Source: Isoetes taiwanensis
Lineage: Eukaryota; Streptophyta; Lycopodiopsida; Isoetales; Isoetaceae
Assembly (NCBI GenBank): GCA_021234155.1
Contig: JAJEKV010000020.1
Span: 8,290,563-8,354,562 of the forward strand
Length of the DNA stretch: 64,000 bases
Direction of reading: 5' to 3'
The notes below the pieces were generated by a model. It ran no database searches. It was not told the origin of the DNA and saw only the letters and a list, made by a program, of their open reading frames with translations. This document shows, piece after piece, positions 33,107 to 44,301 of the stretch. The position numbers were made by a program, and so were the translations under genes. How positions within the stretch are numbered: the first letter of the stretch is position 1; each line of letters begins with the position of its first letter.

Positions 33107-33843
33107 TCATTATATATATAAACACACTTTGATGTGTGGGACACATCGGTTGCTCCTTTCCATCTGGGCCGTCGAATTTCAGGGGTTAAATCTCGGCCAC
33201 ATATTTAGATGTGTGTACATGCATGGGCATGCATGTGGGCATGCACCCCATCTGTGAACCGTCGGATCAAAGGGGAAGGCGAAATCATAGCCTTTGATTT
33301 TTGTAGGGAATGTGCAAGGAAGGTTCTTTAAAGGTGATTTGGTGTAGCAGATCTTAGCCGTTAGATCAAAAGGTTAGGATAAATCCTAGCCATTAAGTTT
33401 TTATATTAAATTACATTTTTTTTTAAATGAGGTGAGGTGGCATCCTCATTAATAAAAATGTAGTGAGGTGGCAAAGCATTTAGTGGATGGACTTTCTAGG
33501 AAGCTTCCTTTTTTAATCACATACAAACCCCCATAACTTGCACTAGACGGGTCGGATTAAGGTGGGGCCCATGCCGTTGGATTCCTCTTGTCGAGAGCTT
33601 TCCAATGAGTGGTCTTTGGCACCGTTTCGTCATAGTTGGAGCCAACTTGATCGGATCCTAAGAATCTTCTTATCTTAGAATCTTAATAGAATCTATGGTA
33701 TGTTAAGAGAATCTAGGGGAATCTTCCTGGGATCTTTGAGAATCTAGAGGAATCTCAATAGAATCTTAAAGAATCTATAGGAATCACAAGAGAAGCTTTG
33801 CGAATCTAGTGGAATCCAATGGAATCTTTGTAAATCTTAACGA
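33107..33843 (+). mobile_element. E5 head, extra tandem copy
   Basis: The head and first part of the E5 body. It is the left unit of an exact-length 730-bp tandem duplication (33,114-33,843 and 33,844-34,573). It differs from the right unit at a few sites, for example GTGGGGCCC against GTGAGGCCC and CTCTTG against CTCTCG in the hairpin arm. Confidence 0.8.
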
Positions 33844-36498
33844 ATATATAAACACACTTTGATGTGTGGGACACATCGGTTGCTCCTTTCCATCTGGGCC
33901 GTCGAATTTCAGGGGTTAAATCTCGGCCACATATTTAGATGTGTGTACATGCATGGGCATGCATGTGGGCATGCACCCCATCTGTGAACCGTCGGATCAA
34001 AGGGGAAGGCGAAATCATAGCCTTTGATTTTTGTAGGGAATGTGCAAGGAAGGTTCTTTAAAGGTGATTTGGTGTAGCAGATCTTAGCCGTTAGATCAAA
34101 AGGTTAGGATAAATCCTAGCCATTAAGTTTTTATATTAAATTACATTTTTTTTTAAATGAGGTGAGGTGGCATCCTCATTAATAAAAATGTAGTGAGGTG
34201 GCAAAGCATTTAGTGGATGGACTTTCTAGGAAGCTTCCTTTTTTAATCACATACAAACCCCCATAACTTGCACTAGACGGGTCGGATTAAGGTGAGGCCC
34301 ATGCCGTTGGATTCCTCTCGTCGAGAGCTTTCCAATGAGTGGTCTTTGGCACCGTTTCGTCATAGTTGGAGCCAACTTGATCGGATCCTAAGAATCTTCT
34401 TATCTTAGAATCTTAATAGAATCTATGGTATGTTAAGAGAATCTAGGGGAATCTTCCTGGGATCTTTGAGAATCTAGAGGAATCTCAATAGAATCTTAAA
34501 GAATCTATAGGAATCACAAGAGAAGCTTTGCGAATCTAGTGGAATCCAATGGAATCTTTGTAAATCTTAACGAAATCTATGGTACACTAAGAGAATCTAG
34601 GGGAATCTTCTGAGATCTTTGAGAACCTCATTAGAATCTTTAGGAATCACAAGAGAATATTTGTGAATCTAGAGGAATCCAGTGGAATCTTCATAAATCT
34701 TTGATGGGATCTTAGAGAATCTAGGGGAATTTTCATAGGATTAGAGAATCCAAGAGAATCTACATAGAATCTTGAGGAATCTATGGGAATCTTGGGAGAA
34801 CCTAGAGGAATCTATGGGAATCTTCATAAAATTTCTGAGAAACTTGAGAATCTTAGAGAATCTAAAGGAATCTTCTTAGAATTTTACGAAATCTATGGTA
34901 ATTTAAAAGAATCTAGAGGAATCTTTCAATATAACCTTAGGAAATCTAGTGGAATCTCAAAAGGATCTTTGAGAATCTAGAGGAATCTTCATAGGATCTT
35001 CGAGAATCTAGGAGAATCAACATAGAATCTTGGGGGATCTATGGGATTCTTGAGAGAATCTTTGAGAATCTAGGGGTGTCCTCATAAGATGTAAGGAAAG
35101 CTAAGAGAATCTAGATAGATTCTTGAGGAATCTACAGGAATCTTAGGATAGTATTTGAAAATTTCAGGGAATCTCAAGAGAATCTTAGGGACTATGAGAA
35201 TCTCAAGAGGATCTTTGGGAATCTGAGGAATCTTCATAGAATACTTGAGAATCTAGGGAAATCTTGATAGGATCTTAAAGAATCTAGGAGAATCTATATA
35301 GAATCTTGGGGAATCATGTGAATCTTGAGAGAATCTTTGGGAATCTAGAGAATCCTGATGGAAACTTTGAGAATCAAGGGGAATCTTGATGGAATCTTGG
35401 AGAGCCTAAGGGAATCTTCATAGGATCTTAGAGAGTCTACGAGAACCTACATAGATTCTTGGGAAATCTATGGGAATCTTGAGAGAATCTAGAGGAATCT
35501 TGGAGATTCTAAGGGAATCTTCATAGAATGTAAGAAAATGTAGGAGAATCTACATAAAATCCTAGAGAATTTAAAGAAATCTTTTATGATCTAGCGGAAT
35601 CTCGATAGAATCCTGGAGAATCTTGAGGACTTTCATATGATCTAAGGGAATCTAGGAGAATATACGGGTGTTTTTTTGCTGGTGGTGTACAAAAAAACGA
35701 AATTCAAGCACTAAATCAGCACCTTCATAGATAACATGTGTGATCGGGGCTTCACATTACTAATATGCTCATTATGTTATACATAACTAAAGAACATCCT
35801 AATATTTTTTGAAGGGCAATGAAGTGCAAGGGAAGGGCAATGAAGTGTAGCTTGAAGGGCGATCAGAACCTGTTAAGCACCCTATGTCCTGGACTGATTT
35901 ATTGTACACCACCAATACCCATAAATAGAATCTTGAGAAATGTAGAAGAATCTTGGGATAATCTTTGAAAATCTAGTGGAATTTCTGTAGAATTTTAAGA
36001 ATCTAAGAGAATCTTTCACACTGTATGTGTTTTGCAGGGTGGATCTTGGAATCTTAATGGAATCTATGGTACTTTAATTGAATCTAGGGGAATCTTCCTG
36101 GAATCTTTGAGAATCTAAAGGAATCTCAAGACAATATTGGAATCTTTAGAAATCAAAAGAGAATCTTTTATGAATCTAGAGGAATCCAAGGAATCTTCAT
36201 AAAATCTTGACAATCTAGAGGAATCTTGATGGAATCTTGCAGAATCTAAGCAAATGTTCATAGGATCTTAGAGAATCTAAGAGAAGGTACATAGAATCTT
36301 GAGAGAATCTTTGAGAATCTAGAGGAATCAAAGAAAATCTTCTTAAAATCTTTGAGAATCTCAGGAAATCTTAGAAAGGGAACCTAGAAAGGAATCTAGG
36401 AGAGTCTTTCACATTGGGTATATTTTGTAGGTTATTTTTCACACATTTTGGTCACAAATTTCTCCAAATGTGTAGGCCCTAAATAATAATAAACTTGT
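33844..36498 (+). mobile_element. Second copy of E5 (full)
   Basis: Begins ATATATAAACACACTTTGAT and continues through the body as in 26,040-28,718, lacking a short GAATCTAGAG stretch near 34,622. Contains the MITE copy at 35,666-35,930. Confidence 0.8.
35666..35930. mobile_element. Second copy of the 255-bp MITE
   Basis: Same as 27,885-28,139, with a few changes (AAGTGCAAG for AAGGGCAAG, GACTGATTTA for GACTGCTTTA). The right flank is ATAA instead of ATAC. Confidence 0.7.
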
Positions 36499-38214
36499 AT
36501 ATAGATATTGGGGGGTGCACATAGGGGGGTGTTACATATTCATATTGATCTTGGCCGTCCATTTTTTAAGGTGGCAGTGTGTCATGATCTGGATGTGGCA
36601 TGCACAACATGTCTTAACCGTTGGATCAAAAGGGAAGGATAAATCTTAACCCTTGATTTTTGCAAGGAAGGTGCAAAGAAGGTCCTTAAAAGTGTTTCTT
36701 GGTGCAGCCAATCTCAGCCATTGGATCAAAAGGGGGAGGTGAAATCTTGGCCATTAAGTATTTTATTTAATTGCAATTTTTTTTATTAAAAGAGGTGAGA
36801 TGGCACCCTTATTTAATAAAAAAGTCATGATGTGACACCAACATTTATGAATGGACTTTCTAGGAAGCTTCCTTGCTATAATCATTTTCAAACGCCCAGA
36901 ACTTACACAGTGAGGGGGCTCGGATGAAGGTGGGGCCCACACCATTGAATTCCTCTCGTCGAGAGCTTTCAAAAGAGTGGTGCCTTGGTATTATTCCGTA
37001 GTAAGAGTCAATGTGATCGAATACTGAGAACCTTCTTGGAATCATGGAATCTTACAGAATCTCTCGTAATTTAGGAGAAGGAATCTCATTGAAATATTAG
37101 GGAATCTATGAGAATCACAAGAAAATCCTTGAGAATCTAAGGAATCCAAGGGAATCTTCATAAAATATTTTAGAATCTAGGGGAATGTTGGTGGAATCTT
37201 GGAGAATCTAGGGAATCTTCATAGAAACTAGAGAATCTAGGAGAATCTACATAGTATATTAGGGTATCTTGGGGAATCTAGAGGAATCTTGAGATAACCT
37301 TTGAAATCTAAGTAGGAATCTGAGGAATCTTCATAGAATCTTGGAGAATTTATGGGAATCTTGATGGAATCTTAGAGTATCTAAGGGAATTTTGATAGAA
37401 CCTTGGAGAACCTAAGGGAATCTTTGTAGAATCCAATGGAATCTATAGGAATCTCAGGAGAATCTTTGGGAACCTTCATAAAATCTTTGACAATTTAGAG
37501 GAATCTTGATGGAATCTTGGAGAATCTAAAGGAATCTATATAGGATCTTAAATAATCTAAGAGAATTGACATAGAATATTTAGGAATCTAAGGGAATCTT
37601 GGGAGAATCTTTGAGGACCTAGGCCAATCTAAAGGAATCTCCATAAAATCTTTCAGAATTTAAGGGAATCTTGATGAAATCTTGGAGAATATTGAGGAAT
37701 CTACATGGAATCTATGGGAATCTTGGAAGAATCTATGGGAATCTTGGAAGAATGTTGAGGAATCTACATGGAATCTAAGTGGATCTTAATAAAATCTTTG
37801 AGATTCTAGGGGAATCTTGATGGAATCTTGGAGAATCTAGGGTAATCTTTATAGAATCTGAGGGAATCTAGGGGTAACCTAGATAGAACCTTGACAAACC
37901 GGGAGGGATCTTGGAATATTCTTTGGGAATCTAAAAGAATCTCATGAGAATCTTAGGGAGCCTATGGGAATCTTAGAAGAATATTTGAAATTTAGAAGAA
38001 TCTAAAGGAATGTCTATAGAATCTTATAGAATCTCGAGGATTATCAAGGGATCTTGTGGAATATAAGGAAAAATTGATGGAATCTCAAAGAATCTAGGGG
38101 AATCTTTACACTACTTTAGGGAATCCAAGAGAGTCTTTGTAGAATCTTCGTTGGATGGCTCTACATTTGGCTTTTGGTCGAGTTTGTACAATCCCTCATA
38201 GTACAACCACTTGT
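36499..38214 (+). mobile_element. Second copy of E6, complete with tail
   Basis: Repeats 28,719-30,213 and then continues past the duplication edge (about 38,003) to the genuine tail TTTGTACAATCCCTCATAGT and ACCACTTGTATATATATATA. This shows the original right end of the train. Confidence 0.78.
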
Positions 38215-40035
38215 ATATATATATAAAATAAAAACAACGCATAAATATCGACGACAAACAACTAATTCAAATTCCATGGAAAATCATCACCTTCAAAATG
38301 GCTATCAAAATATACTCTATTCTTTCACATGTGCCATTTTGCCTATACAATGCAAATAATTTTGGGTAAAGAAGTAACCCAAATCAATATCAAAACAAGT
38401 CAGAACCTAACAAATAGGATCACATGAATTATAGGAATCTTTCCACTTTCTAATGAGTATATGTCACATATCTTACTAGCACACGACATTTCAGAAGCTC
38501 ATTTTAAAATAATAACCACGTTGCTTCTTAATTTCTTTCCCTTAATTTCACCATCACTTCTATTTTAAGTGAACAATGCAAACATTTAATTTATTATATA
38601 GCTTTCAGCATTTGAGGTTGTTTAAAGATGGTGGACTTTTAATGTAGCATGGTGGTGGGAGATATTATGTGTTTTGAATAGCGAAAAACAGAATTTGTAT
38701 TATATGTAGCATGGTGGTGGGAGATATTATTGTAAGATGATTCTTTCACACATATGGAAGATATAAAAGCAAGACGGTGAGATATTGTAAAGCATGGTGG
38801 TGGGATAGCTCTATCTGTGGTGGGATAGCTCTATCTCTAGTAGTGTCTCTATATATGATGCTACACCATTATGTGTTTCTTGTAATCCATCCACTCTATT
38901 GCAACCCACAAGCTTTACTTCGAGGCACATCATTGTTATTGCTCGTAAGCTCAGTGAACACTAAGTTATCCTTTATTCTGCATGTTTAACTTCCAAGTCC
39001 TTTGAAGTTTGACATGATTAAAAGCCAAGATCATACACAAAATAACACGCACCATGCTAACCCTACCTTTTGCCCCAAGCCTGTTCTAATGCTAGTTAGG
39101 TGTTTTTCTATTTCCCAGAGGGCCGAATAAAGAAAAATTCCACTGTCAATAAAATTACGTCTTCCATCACATAGTAGAGAGCCTCTCTTCAATCTCTCAT
39201 ACGTCTCCTTGAACCCCCTCTAAAATTCAATTCAAGTGAAATCTCTTATAGAGCAAATCAACTTTCTCGATAAAATTTCATATGGAGAGGATAGCTAGCC
39301 TCTCTAGATTTATGCATGCATTTGGCCACCCTTAATGTCTTTCATAAAACTCATTTATTATGATGAATTGCGAAACCTCAATCCCTATAAACTTGCAATA
39401 TTTCATTTTGTATTGCGGGAGGGTTTTCTCACATGTTGGGACTAAGATTCAAGGGATGTATTGTATGCAGAACCGTATATTTTGCCAAGTTTGAGGAGCC
39501 TAATTGCAGTTGAAGGTCAAATTCCTTTTTTGGGATAAGTTTTATGTTATTTTTTGCGCCGTTTGCATTGTATGAAAATGGAAACAGTCGAGGACCAAAG
39601 AACAACACAAAAATCAGGAAATTAAGAAGGATAAACCATATAATTTCGCCACCAAAAATCAGGGTCAAAGGAATCAAACCTCCAGGCCACATCGGCCTCA
39701 CCAGAACCCCTAAAATAGTGAAATAGAAATGAATTAGAGGCATCATTTGTAGGTACGGATTCGAAGCCCAGCAGCCAAGACCAAAGTTGTTCAAGCATGG
39801 CCGCCCCTGCTCTTCACAATCCGCCCTTGCTCTGCACAAGCTTTCACCATGCCATAACGCCCTTCACTGCCTGAATTTGCAACGAGGCCTTCTCCCCATG
39901 GTAACGACATGCATAGAAGACCTGTCTGCCGACCGAATCTACCCATGTGCGCAATTCCGTAATTGATTCTTTATAGGTAAAATGATATTATGTTTTAGCA
40001 ACACCCTGATATTTTTCCAAATAATGATAATTATT
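38215..40035. other. Unique AT-rich spacer
   Basis: No gene recognised. A 136-codon minus-strand frame at 39,429-39,839 has a hydrophobic middle but no family similarity that I can name. Near 38,755-39,000 there is a TATA-like AGATATAAAAGC followed by sequence with the look of an LTR or transcript start, but no partner LTR is visible. Confidence 0.4.
38640..38835. repeat. Local repeats of AGCATGGTGGTGGGAGATATT
   Basis: GTAGCATGGTGGTGGGAGAT occurs twice (near 38,644 and 38,706) and a shortened AAGCATGGTGGTGGGATAGC near 38,790. The last is followed by a 21-bp direct duplication ending in TAGCTCTATCT. May be the remains of a solo LTR; not proven. Confidence 0.6.
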
Positions 40036-40036
40036 A

Positions 40037-40127
<91 letters not shown>

Positions 40128-40131
40128 ATAT
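40036..40131. repeat. (TA)n microsatellite, about 95 bp
   Basis: Almost uninterrupted AT dinucleotides immediately left of the head of E7. It is one of a pair bracketing that element. Confidence 0.95.
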
Positions 40132-41637
40132 CTTAATATGTATATAGAAACTCATGGGGGTAGTTACAAAATGGCATATCGGATATAAATTTTTGATCTT
40201 GGCCCTTGGATAAAAAGTTGGTGAGGTGGCGTAGCTTAAGCCCTTGGATTTTGATGGGGGCATACATGAGGCATACATGGGGGCATACACCCCATCTGTG
40301 AACCGTTGGATCAAAGGGGAAGGCGAAATCCTAGCCCTTGATTTTTATGGGGAAGGTGCAAGGAAGATGCCAAAAAGTGAATTTGGTGTAGCAGATCTTA
40401 ACCATTGGATCAAAAGGTGAGCATAAATCCTAGCCATTAACTCTTTAATATTAAATTAGTTTTTTTTTAAAAGGAGGTGAGGTGGCACCCTCATTGATAA
40501 AAAGAAGTAATGAGGTGGCAAAATATTTATTAGTGGACATTCTAGGAAGCTTCTTTTTGTTTAACCGCCTTCAAAAGCACGTAGCTTGCCCTTGGATGGA
40601 GGGGTCTGATAAAGGTGGGACTCACGCCTTTGGATTCCTCTCATCGAGAGCTTTCCAATGAGTGGTGCTTTGACACTATTTTGTTGCGCTTGGAGCCAAC
40701 ATGATCTCAACACTAAGAATTTTTTTGGAATGTGCGATTTTCAAGGAATCTATGGCAAGTTGAGGGAATCTTAGTATAATCTTTATAGGATCTTAGGGAG
40801 TCCAGAGGAATATCATGAGAATCTTAGAGAATCTATGATAATCTCAAGAGAGCATCTTTGAGAATGTAAGGGAATCTAATGGAATCTTGATAAAATCTTT
40901 AAGAACCTAGAGGAAAATTGATGTAATCTTGGGGAGTCTAGGGAATCTTCAGTAGAATCTATTGGAACTAGAGGAATCTCAAGAGAATCTATAGGAATCT
41001 CAAAAGCCAGCTTCTTTGGGAATTTAGGAGAATCTTGATAAAATCTTTAAAAACCTAGAGGAATCTTAATGGAATCTTAGAGAATCTAGAAGAATCTAGG
41101 AGAATCTTGATAGACTCTTGGAGAATCTAGAGGAATCTTGGGGTATTCTTTTAAAATCTAGGCGAATCTTTAGAGAATCTTAGGGAGTCTCAAATGAATC
41201 TTTGGGAATCTAGGAGAATCTAAAGGAATCTTCATAAAATCTTTAAGAATCTATGGGGATCTTAATGGAATCTCAGAGAATCTAGGAGAATCTTGATAGA
41301 ATCTTGGAGAATATAGAGGAATCTTGGGGTATTCTTTTGGAATCTAGGGAAATCTTTAGAGAATCTTTGGGAATCTTAATAAAATCTAGGGGAATCTCCA
41401 TAGAATCTTAAGAATCTAGGGGAATCTTTATGGAGCATTAAGAATCTAAGAAAACCTTTGGGAATCTAGGAGAATCTAAGAGAATCTCAAGAGAATCTTT
41501 GGGAACCTAGGGGAATCTTCCTAAAAGTTTTGAGAATCTTGATGGAATTTTGGAGAATCTAAGAGAATCTTCATAGAATCTAGGAGAATCTTCATAGGAT
41601 CTTCGAGCTTTATGCAGTCCCTCATATTACAAACACT
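40132..41637 (+). mobile_element. GAATCT-array element E7, bracketed by (TA)n
   Basis: The head starts CTTAATATGTATATAGAAAC and contains GGGGGCATACATGAGGCATA (CATGCATG motifs decayed), the GGATCAAAAGG blocks and the CTCTCATCGAGAG hairpin. The body 40,720-41,610 uses GAATCT at 10-11-bp spacing. The tail reads GCAGTCCCTCATATTACAAA and CACTTGTATATATA. Standing alone between two long (TA)n tracts, it gives the clearest view of the element's limits. Confidence 0.8.
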
Positions 41638-41779
<142 letters not shown>

Positions 41780-41887
41780 ATAATAACAAGGTGCTGCGCA
41801 TGGAGGGTTGCCCTCTATGCCCGGAGGATGAAGTGGTTTAAATCATGCTGCAAAGTCATGTTTTGACAATCAATCAAATATGCTACT

Positions 41888-42205
41888 TCAAAACAATAAA
41901 ATACTTGATACCATGACTTCATGAGAATTGGCCTGAAGAAATCTTTGGTGATCGGCATGGAACAAGGATGGCAGAAGCATAAGGACAAGTCTAATAGAGG
42001 AGGGAATGGAAGTACATGTTTTGTCAGCATAGAAATGAGAGAACTCCTTGAAGATCTCTGATCGATTTTTTGTCACAGAGAGCTTCAAACATCTGAGGAG
42101 CAAGTTTTGTAGAGGAATGAAACATTGATGCATAGCCTGACTACAAACTTCGCAAGAAAAAGTAAAACCCAATGATCCCAGACTCAAAATGCAAGATCTA
42201 TGCAA
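41888..42205 (-). CDS. Hypothetical 105-codon open frame
   Basis: An open minus-strand frame starts MHRSCILSLGSLG and ends VMVSSILLF. It is leucine- and cysteine-rich with no repeat content, and the composition looks more protein-like than its surroundings. I do not recognise it. It is not the missing downstream part of CLPX, whose next residues should resemble LSVAVYNHYKR. Could be an exon fragment or chance. Confidence 0.2.
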   Translation of the reverse strand: MHRSCILSLGSLGFTFSCEVCSQAMHQCFIPLQNLLLRCLKLSVTKNRSEIFKEFSHFYADKTCTSIPSSIRLVLMLLPSLFHADHQRFLQANSHEVMVSSILLF

Positions 42206-42247
42206 CGCACATACGAAGAATCCCCGTTTTCATAGCTAAATGAAGAT

Positions 42248-42307
42248 CTCCCTCCCTCCCTCCCTCCCTCCCTCCCTCCCTCCCTCCCTCTCCCCTCCCC
42301 CCTCCCG
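42248..42307. repeat. (CCCT)n microsatellite
   Basis: About eleven CTCC/TCCC tetramers followed by a C/T-rich edge. Simple repeat only. Confidence 0.95.
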
Positions 42308-42703
42308 GAATGATAGCCATATATGAGTATTGATGCAGGGGGTCCGGTGGAATTTCTATTTTTTAAGTTTGGATCAGTGAATGGGCAGTGAATGTACATT
42401 GCATTGTGTGCTTGATGATTATGGATGTTTTGTTTATGCGTGCATTGTTTTGATGGTTTTGTTTCAGGTAGTTAATGCTTGATTTGAATTCTAGGATTTG
42501 GAGTTTGTAGGCAATGAATGCATGAAAGCGAGGCGTAGTTACATTTATTGCGTCATATGAATGAAGAACCACGTGAAATAGATTAGATAGTGGAATCGTT
42601 GGATCTTTAGAAACATATGAAACAATGTACGAAGAATCGAAATAGAAAGAAAAGAATCTGATATAGTTGAATAAAGATATATTTACTTTTTTTGCCTGTT
42701 CTT

Positions 42704-42719
42704 GACCTATAACAAACTT
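42704..42719. repeat. Target-site duplication, left copy
   Basis: GACCTATAACAAACTT, immediately before the T run that is the L1 poly(A) tail on the minus strand. Identical to 49,555-49,570. Confidence 0.92.
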
Positions 42720-43352
42720 TTTTTTTTTAATTGAAGGCTTAGTATTTGTATTAATTAAGATTTAGGTGTACATATCGACATATGTATATACATATGTTTA
42801 CAAAAGGCAACCAGATTGGGTAGGGTTGGTTGTTTAGACCCTTCAACATAAAACAGCAACAGAAAATTTTCAGGCCTATCATAAGCCTAAACCATCAAAA
42901 GTTTCCTTAAGTTATGAGATCAAAGTTCATATGACCGAATCCTGAGAGAGGTCATTCCAGAAATCTTCTTTTCTTGGGCTCATTCTCGGCATGGTCTTTT
43001 CTCCCCATTCCTTTGGTAGCCAATATGAATAGACAGAATTGACATTTGCATAAGTGAGCTTTCCCCGGATTAAATCTTCCTTTTTTATCCTTAGCCTCGC
43101 ATAGGATATGCCTTTTTGCATCATATGCCGTATTACAGGCACAGTTACATTGGCATAGTCCATCTTCATGAATTGTTGGAATCTCGACCCCAAACTGAGT
43201 AAGCCACAGCGCATTAGAGTGAAGGTCGATTCTTCTCCACTTCAGCTTCTTTACCAATATCAGAATGTTACCTGAGAAATTCAAAGTAAAGTTAGAAACA
43301 GATAGGTAGAATTCAACTATGAATATCAAAGATTTCCTCAATCCAATTAATA

Positions 43353-43919
43353 TCATATTTGGTTTGCTCGATGATAGCCTGAGGCCAAATAATTTCCTCT
43401 TTGAAGATCAGGGAATTCCTCCCCTTCCACATTCTCCAAAGGAGAAGGTAGATACCAATTCGATGGGTTCTCTCGAAGAAAGAAATCAATGGAGCTCATA
43501 GTTCTAAGATCAGGCAAATCAAGCTCGATTTCAGCTAACTCCAGAGTCCATTCAGCCCATAAACAGTTCCTAAAGAGGTGATTCTCATCTTCTTGATCCT
43601 GCATACATCGAACACGGATGTTAGAATCCATCATATTCATTCTCCATCTCTTCATGTTTGTTGCCAGAGCCTTGTGCCAGAGTTGCCATATGAAGGCTTT
43701 GACTTTTGGATGGATCGGGCTCTTCCATAAAAATATGAGATTCCTTTTGATTCTCAAAGGATCCGTGTTCCATTTTCTGTGGACTGTTATGGCTTGATCC
43801 TTATTAAGGAATTTATAGGCCATTTTAACCTTATAACCCTTGTATCCGTTTATATGCCACAAGTCTTCCGAATGGTGCCACTGTCCATTATCAAGTCTCT
43901 GGATAATACTATTAAACAA
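43353..43919 (-). pseudogene. L1 ORF2 C-terminal zf-RVT domain
   Basis: An open frame of 188 codons contains GYKVKMAYKFLNKDQAI, then IWKSPIHPKVKAFIWQ-like sequence (seen as LWKSPIHPKVKAFIWQLWHK) and the Cys/His pattern C..D.EDENHLFRNCLWAEW, typical of the zinc-binding domain after plant L1-type reverse transcriptases. It follows the RT in the expected order, but frameshifts separate it from the RT. Confidence 0.85.
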
Positions 43920-44301
43920 GGTCTCAGACTCCTCCCCTAGATCACATAAAACCGAGCTATGATAGTCGAAACCATTAATAATATCCCTGATAAAAACAAT
44001 TCCCTGTTAGTCCATTGTTTAGTGAGGGACGGAAAAATGAGAGGCCAAGCAAGTGTTGGGGTCATCAAGAATAAGAGATGGACTCCAGAAGATAGGCTGA
44101 TCCTGAGAAAGGCCTTCCTTCCAAGTGTACATTCCCTTGACTTTAAACCACGCCCTGATCCACTTCTTCAATATCAGAGGGGTGGAATTGGGGATGGAAA
44201 AAGGAAAGAAAATGCTAAAAGGGAAATGCATCTTAAGCCCTCTCCACCCGAAAGGATGGCATCTCCCAATGTAATGCCTAATCGAGCTTTGACCTGGATG
44301 A

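Larger units (their letters stand above)
23161..38003. repeat. Large tandem segmental duplication, two units of about 7.05 and 7.79 kb
   Basis: Unit 1 is 23,161-30,213 and unit 2 is 30,214-38,003. Offsets are about 7,065 bases at the start and about 7,795 after an extra 730-bp duplication in unit 2. Whole elements E3 to E6 and the MITE are repeated with only scattered base changes. Both edges lie at GAAGAATCT / GAATCTTGATGTAATCTTGG motifs, consistent with unequal exchange between GAATCT arrays. A recent event or an assembly artefact. Confidence 0.88.

Noticed and set aside
20885-38150. CRISPR-like look of regularly spaced repeats
   Set aside because: The repeated word is six bases with 4-5-base spacers, which are not unique long spacers; no leader or cas genes; the context is a plant genome.
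20885-38150. Heat-shock-element-like GAAnnTTC words in the arrays
   Set aside because: GAATCTTC occurs only as one spacer variant of the 10-11-bp phased hexamer and does not keep the 5-bp HSE register over three units.
38755-39000. Solo LTR with TATA box AGATATAAAAGC
   Set aside because: No TG...CA borders or target duplication could be fixed and no partner LTR is present.
39429-39839. 136-codon minus-strand frame with hydrophobic segments
   Set aside because: No recognisable family and no start or splice context; hydrophobicity follows from T-rich minus-strand sequence.
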